From NCBI RefSeq assembly GCF_003428625.2, contig NZ_QVQT02000004.1, positions 186,001-250,000 of the forward strand: a stretch of DNA of 64,000 nucleotides, in the 5' to 3' direction. Of this stretch, positions 1 through 6,875 are shown one piece after another. Source of the stretch: Paracidobacterium acidisoli (GTDB taxonomy: Bacteria; Acidobacteriota; Terriglobia; Terriglobales; Acidobacteriaceae). A program made the translations under genes and the position numbers. The notes beneath the pieces are model-generated. The model did not search any database. It was not told where the DNA came from and was given only the letters and a program-made list of their open reading frames with translations. How positions within the stretch are numbered: position 1 is the first letter of the stretch; each line of letters opens with the position of its first letter.

Positions 1-876
1 TCCGGCCGCCGCCGCCCGCACCACACGCCGCCGCATCGCACCATCGAGCGCCCGCAACCGCTCCACTTCCATGCCCACGGTGCCTTCATCCGGATGCGTC
101 GAAACCGCCCGTCCCCCGCCTCGCACCGCTCTTCCAGGCAGCACCAGCCCCGGCAAAATGCGCTTCAGCTCCGTCTCCCAGTAGGCCTCTTCCTCGCGCG
201 CAATTGATGCCATATGCGCTAACTGGCTTTTAATCTGCGGGTTATATCCCTCCATCTGCGGCAGCAGCTCATGCCGGACGCGGTTCCGGGTAAACGCCGT
301 GTCCCGGTTCGACAGATCTTCCCGCCACTCCTGCCCCGTCGCTCGCAGCCATCCCTCAATCTCCGTCCGCCTTACCTCCAGCAGCGGCCGCAGGATGAAC
401 CCTCCCGGGTACTGAACCCGCGGATGAATCCCCCCCAGGCCTTCCGTCCACGCTCCCCGCAGCAGCTTCTGCACCACGGTCTCCGCCTGATCATCCAGCG
501 TATGCGCCGTCGCCACCGCGTCCATCTCTTCCGCCGCCAGCAGCTCCCGAAACCACCCATAGCGCAGATTCCGCGCTGCCTCTTCCAGCGTCTCGCCCCG
601 CTCCTTCGCCACCACAGGTACCTGCACGTGATGCAGCCGGAAAGCCAGCCCCAGCCGCCCGGCCAGCGCCGCCACAAACTCCGCATCCATCTCTGCGTCC
701 GCCTCCCGCATGCCGTGGTGCACATGCAGAACCGTGAGCACCAGCCCCGCCTCCGAAGCCGCACCCGCCAGCAGCCGCAGCAGAGCTACAGAATCCGCGC
801 CGCCGGAAACAGCAACCCCCAGCCGCATCCCTGGCCTCAAAAATCTCCGATCGAACGCTGGTGCCTCGCCGCTCAT
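1..876 (-). CDS. tilS: tRNA(Ile)-lysidine synthase TilS (C-terminus beyond the window edge)
   Basis: TilS attaches lysine to C34 of tRNA-Ile(CAU) in an ATP-dependent reaction, so that the tRNA reads AUA instead of AUG. Reading the minus strand from 876, residues 24-29 are SGGADS, the PP-loop ATP-pyrophosphatase signature of the N-type ATPase family, followed by LHVHHGMR and AHTLDDQAET, both typical TilS blocks. The frame stays open for 292 codons to the left edge, so the C-terminal tRNA-binding domains are missing here. I chose the ATG at 876 because GAAAGGG lies a few bases upstream; an in-frame ATG at 897 is the alternative. It is divergent from the acetyltransferase at 975. The family call is confident; the start is less so. 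Confidence 0.93.
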   Translation of the reverse strand, partial: MSGEAPAFDRRFLRPGMRLGVAVSGGADSVALLRLLAGAASEAGLVLTVLHVHHGMREADAEMDAEFVAALAGRLGLAFRLHHVQVPVVAKERGETLEEAARNLRYGWFRELLAAEEMDAVATAHTLDDQAETVVQKLLRGAWTEGLGGIHPRVQYPGGFILRPLLEVRRTEIEGWLRATGQEWREDLSNRDTAFTRNRVRHELLPQMEGYNPQIKSQLAHMASIAREEEAYWETELKRILPGLVLPGRAVRGGGRAVSTHPDEGTVGMEVERLRALDGAMRRRVVRAAAAG

Positions 877-974
877 CGAGCCCTTTCGATCCCCCATCCA
901 TCCCCAAAGGCCGTGGAAACTACCCTGCTCAGTGCAATCCGACCCCGGTCCCGAACGTAGATAATAATGCCCTG

Positions 975-1469
975 ATGACAGATTCGTTCGCCACGCGTTT
1001 CGCTCTGCCCTCCGATGCCGCCCTCATCAGCCGCCATCGCCGTCTTATGTTTGCGGACGCCGGACTCGGCACCAGCTCCGATCTCGCGCGCATGGAGCAG
1101 TCTCACGAGCGCTGGGTCGCGCAGCGTATTCAGGATGGCGCCTACATCGGCTGGCTCATCGAAGATCGCAGCCTCGAAAGAGAGCGCCCTGCCGTCGCCG
1201 CCAGTGCCGGCATGCTTCTCCTCGACTGGCCCCCGCATCCCCTCGATCCCGAGGGCTCACAGCGCGCTTATCTGCTCAATGTCTTCGTCGAGCCGGAGTA
1301 CCGCCGTCAGCGCCTGGGCCATTCTCTGATCCAGCTCGCGCTCGCCGAGGCGCAACGTCGCGGGATTCGCGTCACCGCTCTCCATGCAACGGAAAAGGGA
1401 CGTTACCTGTATGAAATCCTTGGATTCAAAACGACAAATGAGATGCACTTCCACGCGCCCGAGGTCTGA
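975..1469 (+). CDS. GNAT-family N-acetyltransferase
   Basis: This is a 164-residue single-domain protein of the Gcn5-related N-acetyltransferase fold. The acetyl-CoA pyrophosphate-binding motif A is visible as YRRQRLGHSL around residues 116-125, preceded by the beta-strand LLNVFVEP, and a C-terminal segment YEILGFKTTNEM matches the usual end of the fold. The reading frame is open further upstream (from 861), but that stretch overlaps the tilS 5' region and is proline-rich nonsense, so the ATG at 975 is preferred. The substrate cannot be inferred. It sits between divergent tilS and a convergent CDP-alcohol phosphatidyltransferase, so it is probably transcribed alone. Confidence 0.85.
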   Translation: MTDSFATRFALPSDAALISRHRRLMFADAGLGTSSDLARMEQSHERWVAQRIQDGAYIGWLIEDRSLERERPAVAASAGMLLLDWPPHPLDPEGSQRAYLLNVFVEPEYRRQRLGHSLIQLALAEAQRRGIRVTALHATEKGRYLYEILGFKTTNEMHFHAPEV

Positions 1470-1481
1470 TCCGGCAGGCGT

Positions 1482-2210
1482 CTAAGCGTGCGGAGCCGTA
1501 TGCGCCGGAAGCTCCGCGCCATGCTCCTGCGCCGAACCGGATTCGCGCTGCGCCCGAATCTCCCTCAGAACCAGCGGCTTCGTGTCGGCCACCGGAGCCA
1601 TATCGCGGGTCATCACGTAGGTATAGCGAATGCGGTGGATCACCGTGATCGTCGAGATCACGGCAAGCACCCACAGCACCGGCGCCATCGCTCCCCAGCG
1701 GTCGAACAGTGCGCCCAGAATAATCAGCACGATCCGCTCCGGCCGCTCCATAAAGCCCACCTTGCACTGGCCGATCAGCGCCTCGGCCCTTGCCCGGGTA
1801 TAACTCACCATCAGCGACGTGATCATCACAAACGCCGCCAGAAAGACATAGAACAAACGATTTCCGCGGGCGTAAAAGACCAGCAGACCGAAGAACAGCA
1901 CGACATCGGAGTAGCGGTCGATCACCGAATCGAAGAACGCGCCGAAGACGGTCACCTGCTTCGTCTGCCGCGCCACCCGGCCGTCGACCATATCGAAGAT
2001 GCCGGCGCCGATAATCACCAGACCCGCGTAAAGAAACATGCGGACATAGTTCCGGTCGTTGGCGAAGCCGAACAGGATCGCCGCGCCCGTATTGATCACC
2101 AGGCCGATGAATGTCAGCACATTCGGCGAAATACGAGTAAGCGCGAGCCCGTTCACAATCGCCTGCAGCAGCACCCCGCAGGCACGCCCAAATGCGCTGG
2201 TCCACGTCAT
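1482..2210 (-). CDS. CDP-alcohol phosphatidyltransferase family membrane protein
   Basis: Enzymes of this family move a phosphatidyl group from a CDP-linked lipid onto an alcohol such as glycerol-3-phosphate, inositol-phosphate or serine, in the cytoplasmic membrane. The full signature D-x2-D-G-x2-A-R-x8-G-x3-D-x3-D is present at residues 73-98 (D73, D76, G77, A80, R81, G90, D94, D98), surrounded by several hydrophobic helices. The protein is 242 residues, a normal length. The acceptor alcohol cannot be read from the sequence: pgsA-like and inositol-phosphate synthase-like roles are both possible. The gene begins 7 bases after the greA stop codon on the same strand, so it is very probably co-transcribed with greA. 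Confidence 0.88.
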   Translation of the reverse strand: MTWTSAFGRACGVLLQAIVNGLALTRISPNVLTFIGLVINTGAAILFGFANDRNYVRMFLYAGLVIIGAGIFDMVDGRVARQTKQVTVFGAFFDSVIDRYSDVVLFFGLLVFYARGNRLFYVFLAAFVMITSLMVSYTRARAEALIGQCKVGFMERPERIVLIILGALFDRWGAMAPVLWVLAVISTITVIHRIRYTYVMTRDMAPVADTKPLVLREIRAQRESGSAQEHGAELPAHTAPHA

Positions 2211-2217
2211 GACTGGT

Positions 2218-2691
2218 TTATTCCGCTTCGTCGTGAATGGTCGTCAACTTCAGGACTTCCAGTTCCCGGTTACCGTTCGGTGTCACCACCGTCGCCATAT
2301 CACCGACCTGTTTGCCTACCAGGCTCCTGCCGATAGGCGAGGTCGTCGAGATCAGTCCTTTGGTCACGTCTGACTCTTCGCTGGTGACCAGCTTGTACTC
2401 GATCTTCTCGTCTTTGTTCGTATCGTAAACCAGCACCGTCGAACCGAACGCCACGCGGTCTTTGGGAATATTGGCAAGGTTGACGAGCGCCAGGTCTCCC
2501 ATGCGCTTCTTCAGCTGTCCCAGGCGGGCATTGACGAACTCCTGCCGCTGCTTGGCCATATGGTATTCAGCGTTCTCGCTCAGATCGCCCAGCGCGACAG
2601 CCTTCTTGATCTCGGCAGGAAGCTCATGCGTGAGCTCATGCTCAAGCAGCCTGATCTCTTCCAGTAGCTTTTTCTTGATGTGTTCGGGCAT
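2218..2691 (-). CDS. greA: Transcription elongation factor GreA
   Basis: GreA rescues backtracked RNA polymerase by stimulating cleavage of the extruded 3' RNA end through the secondary channel. The 157-residue length is standard. The N-terminal coiled coil carries the acidic tip GDLSENAEYHMAK (residues 35-47), whose Asp and Glu residues position the catalytic metal, and the C-terminal FKBP-like half is recognisable by SPIGRSLVGKQVGD. The ATG at 2691 fits the family's usual start. The next gene on this strand, a phosphatidyltransferase, follows after 7 bases. A -10-like box and a hairpin lie in the leader and are listed separately. Confidence 0.97.
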   Translation of the reverse strand: MPEHIKKKLLEEIRLLEHELTHELPAEIKKAVALGDLSENAEYHMAKQRQEFVNARLGQLKKRMGDLALVNLANIPKDRVAFGSTVLVYDTNKDEKIEYKLVTSEESDVTKGLISTTSPIGRSLVGKQVGDMATVVTPNGNRELEVLKLTTIHDEAE

Positions 2692-2706
2692 GTAAATATC
2701 CGTTGC

Positions 2707-2768
2707 GGCTCATGGGTATGAGCCGTCTCTGACCCACAGCTGTGGCCTGTACCGTTCTGCTCATTATA
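2707..2768 (-). promoter_or_regulatory. Putative greA promoter and leader hairpin
   Basis: On the minus strand a perfect TATAAT lies at 2768-2763, about 70 bases upstream of the greA start. Between it and the gene is a hairpin GGCTCAT-GGGT-ATGAGCC (2707-2724) with a 7-bp perfect stem. No good -35 box is seen at the usual distance. The hairpin is directly visible; that it acts as an attenuator or processing site is inference, by analogy with the attenuated greA leader known in Escherichia coli. Confidence 0.45.
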
Positions 2769-2813
2769 CGGGACGCCGGTCAGCCAAAGGACCCTCAGAC
2801 GCCGTACTTTCCC

Positions 2814-3236
2814 TCAGTCAGATGCCGTCTGCACCCGCCGCGCATCCATGAAGCCCTGCAGAATCAGCACCGCTGCCACCTGATCCACAACCTCGCGATG
2901 CTCGGTCGCCGGCCGCCCCGCCGCCTGCAGATGGCGATGCGCCTCGGTCGTCGTCAGCCGTTCGTCCCACAGGTACACCGGCAGCCCGAACTCCTCGCGC
3001 AGCAAATGCGCAAAGGCCTGCGCCTTCTCCGCCTGCGGACTCACATCGCCCGACATATACAGCGGATTTCCCGCCACAATCGCCGCACACCCGTATTTCC
3101 GCAGCAGCCGCCCCAGCGACTTCAGGTCCTGCTTCCGGTTCTTCCGCACCAGCGTCAGCACCGGCTGAGCCGTCAGCCCCAGCTCATCGGAAACCGCCAC
3201 GCCGATTCGCCGGTCGCCGATATCGAGCCCCATCAT
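2814..3236 (-). CDS. ruvX: Putative pre-16S rRNA nuclease / Holliday junction resolvase-like RuvX (YqgF)
   Basis: YqgF/RuvX proteins have an RNase H-like fold and are implicated in 16S rRNA 5' end maturation and/or Holliday junction cleavage. The N-terminal strand MGLDIGDRRIGVAVSD carries the first catalytic Asp, GNPLYMSG follows, WDERLTT carries the second acidic group, and DQVAAVLIL near the C-terminus holds the third Asp; this is the full catalytic set. I placed the start at the ATG at 3236, close to the catalytic strand as in most family members. A GTG at 3263 would add nine residues. Neither has a convincing ribosome-binding site. It is divergent from mltG. Confidence 0.93.
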   Translation of the reverse strand: MMGLDIGDRRIGVAVSDELGLTAQPVLTLVRKNRKQDLKSLGRLLRKYGCAAIVAGNPLYMSGDVSPQAEKAQAFAHLLREEFGLPVYLWDERLTTTEAHRHLQAAGRPATEHREVVDQVAAVLILQGFMDARRVQTASD

Positions 3237-3358
3237 TCGCTCTGTCCCAGGACGCTCTTCCACATCATGGATGTTACGGCACCATCGCTCATGAAGGTTC
3301 TCCCGAATCGCCGCATCTTAAAATCGAGAGAGGAATCAAAACAAAAAGGCCTTTATCG

Positions 3359-4354
3359 GTGCGACGCCTCCTTTTTCTGTTCTTTCTGCTCATTCTGTTG
3401 CTCTTTGCCGCCGCAGGCTACACCCTGCTGGTCCCGGCTGGTCCGTCTTCGGAAACCTTCGTGGATATCACGCCCGGCACACCCACCATGCGCATCGCCG
3501 CTCTTTTGAAGCAGGACGGCCTCGTGCGCAGCAAATTCGTCTTCCTTGCGCTCCACCTGGCAAAGGGAGGCACCATCAAGGCCGGCGAGTACCGCTTCGA
3601 TCATCCGGCGCGTATGGCCGAGGTCTATGACCGCCTCCGCCGCGGCGATGTCTACACCCTCAGCCTCACCATTCCCGAAGGCTCCAACCTCTTCGACATC
3701 GCGGCGCGGGTCGAAGCCTCGAAGCTGGGCACAAAAGCCGCCTTCCTGGATGCCGCGAAGCAGAACGTCTCCCTCGTCGCCGATCTCGATCCGTCCGCTC
3801 CCAGCCTCGAAGGCTATCTCTTTCCCGATACCTACCGCTTTCAGCGCACCTCCACGCCGGTCGAGATTCTCGCAACCATGGTCAGGCGCTTTCGCACCCG
3901 CTCTGCCGAAATCGGCCTCTCCTCCGGCTATCACCAGGTCGTCACCCTGGCCTCGCTCGTCGAGAAAGAGACGCCGATCGACTTCGAGCGTCCCCTGGTC
4001 GCCAGCGTCTTCAGCAATCGCCTCTCGCGGGACATGCCCCTGATGACCGACCCCTCCGTCATCTATGCCGCGCTGCTCGACGGGCGCTACCGCGGTACGA
4101 TTTATGAGTCGGACCTGCAGGCCGACTCGTCCTACAACACCTACAAACATCCAGGCCTGCCGCCAGGTCCCATCTGCAATCCGGGCATCGCATCGCTGCG
4201 CGCCGCCATGCACCCCACCCGGACCGACTATCTCTACTTCGTGGCCGCCGGAGCCGACCCTTCAGGTCACTCGCGCTTTTCAGCCACACTCGAGGAACAT
4301 GCACAGAACGTACAGGCCTACCGGCGCGCACTGCGCTCCAGCGGCTCCCGGTAA
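3359..4354 (+). CDS. mltG: Endolytic murein transglycosylase MltG
   Basis: MltG cleaves nascent glycan strands within the chain and is thought to set their length by terminating synthesis at the membrane. The 331-residue protein has one N-terminal membrane anchor (residues 3-25), then a LysM-like region and the YceG domain with LEGYLFPDTY (150-159), the catalytic glutamate block ASLVEKET (E202), and SSYNTYKHPGLPP further on, all hallmarks of the family. The start is a GTG at 3359 preceded by an AAAAAGG-type ribosome-binding site. It is divergent from ruvX. The lipoprotein gene at 4420 follows on the same strand after 65 bases. Confidence 0.96.
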   Translation: MRRLLFLFFLLILLLFAAAGYTLLVPAGPSSETFVDITPGTPTMRIAALLKQDGLVRSKFVFLALHLAKGGTIKAGEYRFDHPARMAEVYDRLRRGDVYTLSLTIPEGSNLFDIAARVEASKLGTKAAFLDAAKQNVSLVADLDPSAPSLEGYLFPDTYRFQRTSTPVEILATMVRRFRTRSAEIGLSSGYHQVVTLASLVEKETPIDFERPLVASVFSNRLSRDMPLMTDPSVIYAALLDGRYRGTIYESDLQADSSYNTYKHPGLPPGPICNPGIASLRAAMHPTRTDYLYFVAAGADPSGHSRFSATLEEHAQNVQAYRRALRSSGSR

Positions 4355-4419
4355 CCCGGATAACAATAATGCAACCAGATATACTCGCAGTTTCGTATCA
4401 GATCGAAGTTTCGTAATAA

Positions 4420-5319
4420 ATGAATAACCGGATGCGGAGGCCCCGCGCGACAATCTGGATCGGCCTGGCTCTGGCGCTTCCCGCGCTGACGGGTTGCTTT
4501 TACACCACGCGCAAGGTGAAGCAGGCGAAGATGCCCTCCGTCGTCCTCAATGCAACCGCCGACCAGCTCATCGCCAAACTCAATCAGCAGTACGACACCA
4601 TCCGCTCTCTGAATGCGACCGTGGAGTTCCGCGCCACCACCGGCGGCCCGCGCCAGGGAAAGGAAAAGACCTACACCTCCTTCAGCGGTTACATCCTCAT
4701 GCGCAAGCCGGAGTCCATCCGCGTCCTCGGCTTTGTGCCCTTTATACACACCATCGCCTTCGACATGGCCAGCAATGGCGATACGTTTAAGCTGATCATT
4801 CCTTCCAAGAACAAGGCCATCGAAGGAAGCAACACCGTAACGAAGCAGTCGCCGAATCAGCTTGAAAATATGCGGCCAAACGTCTTCTTCGATTCGCTGC
4901 TGATTAAAGCGATCGATCCGAACGAGCTCTACACGCTCACGGCCGACACCGACACAAAGATCGATCCGAAGACAAAAAAGCTGATGCTTGAGCCCGAATA
5001 CGACCTGACGGTTCTGCACCGCGAAGGCTCCAGCAATCTGCTCGCGCCGGTGCGCGTCATTCACTTCAGCCGGGTCGACCTTCGTCCGTATGAGGAAGAT
5101 ATTTACGACAAGGACGGCGCCATCGAAACTCGCGCCCTGTACGGTCCCCTGCAGACCTTCGGCGCACAGCAGTTTCCCGCCACCATCACCATCGAGCGGC
5201 CGCTGCAGGAGTACCAGATCCTCATCAGTCTGCAGAAGCTGATCGTCAATCAGCCGCTCACCGACGACCAGTTCGAATTAAAGATCCCGCCGAGCACTCA
5301 GATTCAGAATCTCGACTGA
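4420..5319 (+). CDS. Outer-membrane lipoprotein-sorting-like lipoprotein
   Basis: The protein is 299 residues with a lipoprotein signal: a basic N-terminus, a hydrophobic stretch and the lipobox LTGC with lipidated C26. The mature part begins with TADQLIAKLNQQYDTIRSL and FSGYILMRKPESIRVLG, a pattern seen in LolA/LolB-like and DUF4292-type lipoproteins with a lipid-binding half-barrel fold. A role in lipid or lipoprotein handling at the envelope is therefore possible but inferred. An A+T-rich stretch before the gene (4360-4415) may hold its own promoter. It is convergent with the RDD gene, with only 21 bases between stop codons. Confidence 0.78.
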   Translation: MNNRMRRPRATIWIGLALALPALTGCFYTTRKVKQAKMPSVVLNATADQLIAKLNQQYDTIRSLNATVEFRATTGGPRQGKEKTYTSFSGYILMRKPESIRVLGFVPFIHTIAFDMASNGDTFKLIIPSKNKAIEGSNTVTKQSPNQLENMRPNVFFDSLLIKAIDPNELYTLTADTDTKIDPKTKKLMLEPEYDLTVLHREGSSNLLAPVRVIHFSRVDLRPYEEDIYDKDGAIETRALYGPLQTFGAQQFPATITIERPLQEYQILISLQKLIVNQPLTDDQFELKIPPSTQIQNLD

Positions 5320-5340
5320 TTCTGCATCGGTTGGGCCGCC

Positions 5341-6591
5341 TTACCGGTAACTCCGCTGATAGGTCCGGGTAATGCGGTCATGCCAGCCCAGATGGTCCTC
5401 GTCGAAAAAGGCCCACAAAAATCCAAGCCCGAGCGGCAGGGCTGAGAGCAGCAGTGCGGCTACGCGTCCGCGCATCGCCCTGCGCGTCGGATTCTCATCG
5501 TCGAAGGTGCAGAGCGCGATCTTTGCGTAGCGCATCCCCGGTGTCCCCGACGCCCAGCTGAAGAAGATCCACTGATACAGCACAGACAGACCCAGCAGAG
5601 CACATGCCGCGGCAATCAGCGCAGGTTTCCCCGACGGCGGATGCGCCGTGCACGCCACAAATACCAGCACGAAGAGCAGGAAGGCTCCCAGCACCAGAGC
5701 CACATCGACAATCGCCGCCATCAGCCGGTCTTCGAGTGGCGCCGTATGCAGCGGCATATCCAACGCAAACACCGAAGATGGCTCTGCGGTGCGTTTTGGC
5801 TCCGGCATTTCCCCCTCCGGTGCCGCATCAAGGCGGATGGAATGCCACTCAGTCAGCACCGGCTCTGTAACCGGCTCCGTCGAAATGGCGTCGGCTTCCA
5901 CTTCAAAAATCCGAAGCTGCGACTGCTCGGGCTCCCCCGCATCGCGCAGCGGACCCTCCGCGATCCGGGGCCGGGCCTTGCGGGAAGCGATCAGTTCCCG
6001 GGGAAACTCCAGAATCCGGGCCGGCAGCGGCTGAGCCGGTTCCCGAAGGGCCTCTTCATACAGGTCCGTCGCCGGCTCCTCAGCTTCCGTGATCATAGGA
6101 TGCGCCCCGGCGCGCGCCTGGGGAGGAGCCTTCCGCATTTCCGGCAGCGACTCCTGGCTGACCTTGTACCGTACCGGCTCCGGAATCCATTCCGGCTCTC
6201 GGCTGGCGATCATCACCACCGGCTCCGCCGCGGCCGGCGGAGTCAGCGCAAACTCCGCTTCCGGCTCCTCGCAGAATACCGGCAGCTCTGCCAGCAGCGC
6301 CTGAGCCGCCGCGTGGACCTCCTGCGCTGCCCTGGCGGCCTCTTCCGCGGCGCGTGCGGCCCTGGCGGCTTCGGCCGCCAGCATCTCGCTGTAGCTGGGA
6401 ATATTCGCGTACCGCTCCGCCACGCGTGCCGCCAGGCTGGACGCGCGCGAAGTCTTCCCGTCCACGGCGCCTTCCATCCCGGGGAGCGCCGGCTGCTTCT
6501 CCGCTGTCTGGCCCCGCCGGTTCCGGTGTTCATGCAGACGGGCGTTTACTTCTTCTTTCCACGCAGGCAGACGATTCGACGAAGTGCTCAA
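5341..6591 (-). CDS. RDD-family membrane protein with a long disordered N-terminus
   Basis: The C-terminal 130 or so residues form an RDD domain: an Arg-x-x-Ala-x3-Asp start (RLMAAIVDVALV), two to three membrane helices, TPGMRYAKIAL and a final HDRITRTY. The roughly 280 residues before it are Ala/Glu/Pro-rich, include an alanine-rich potential coiled coil (AAEAARAARAAEEAARAA) and are probably disordered and cytoplasmic. RDD proteins have no single known role; some affect ion transport. I favour a TTG start at 6591 because AGAGGG sits five bases upstream and the sequence from there (RLPAWKEEVNARL) looks coding; an in-frame ATG at 6717 would extend it to 458 residues. It is divergent from lptD. 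Confidence 0.8.
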   Translation of the reverse strand: MSTSSNRLPAWKEEVNARLHEHRNRRGQTAEKQPALPGMEGAVDGKTSRASSLAARVAERYANIPSYSEMLAAEAARAARAAEEAARAAQEVHAAAQALLAELPVFCEEPEAEFALTPPAAAEPVVMIASREPEWIPEPVRYKVSQESLPEMRKAPPQARAGAHPMITEAEEPATDLYEEALREPAQPLPARILEFPRELIASRKARPRIAEGPLRDAGEPEQSQLRIFEVEADAISTEPVTEPVLTEWHSIRLDAAPEGEMPEPKRTAEPSSVFALDMPLHTAPLEDRLMAAIVDVALVLGAFLLFVLVFVACTAHPPSGKPALIAAACALLGLSVLYQWIFFSWASGTPGMRYAKIALCTFDDENPTRRAMRGRVAALLLSALPLGLGFLWAFFDEDHLGWHDRITRTYQRSYR

Positions 6592-6875
6592 TGCAACCCT
6601 CTTGTTCCACGCGCTCGCTGCCGGCTCTCGCAACGGAATCCGGAGCGGACACGTCTGTTGTTGTGACCAGGCATTCGAAAAAGGCGAGGAGGCAGCGGAT
6701 TCATCACCCCTGCGCACAACATCCAGGCAAGGCAGGGGTCCCGATACACGCGTCTCATGTCCATTGGCGATACTCCAATGCGGGCGAGACTACGAATTTT
6801 CGAGCCAGAGCAGCGGCGCTGTCAGCGCTTAGGGCATGGCTCTTCCGCTTTGCTATGCTGGAGTTGCCCCTCGCG

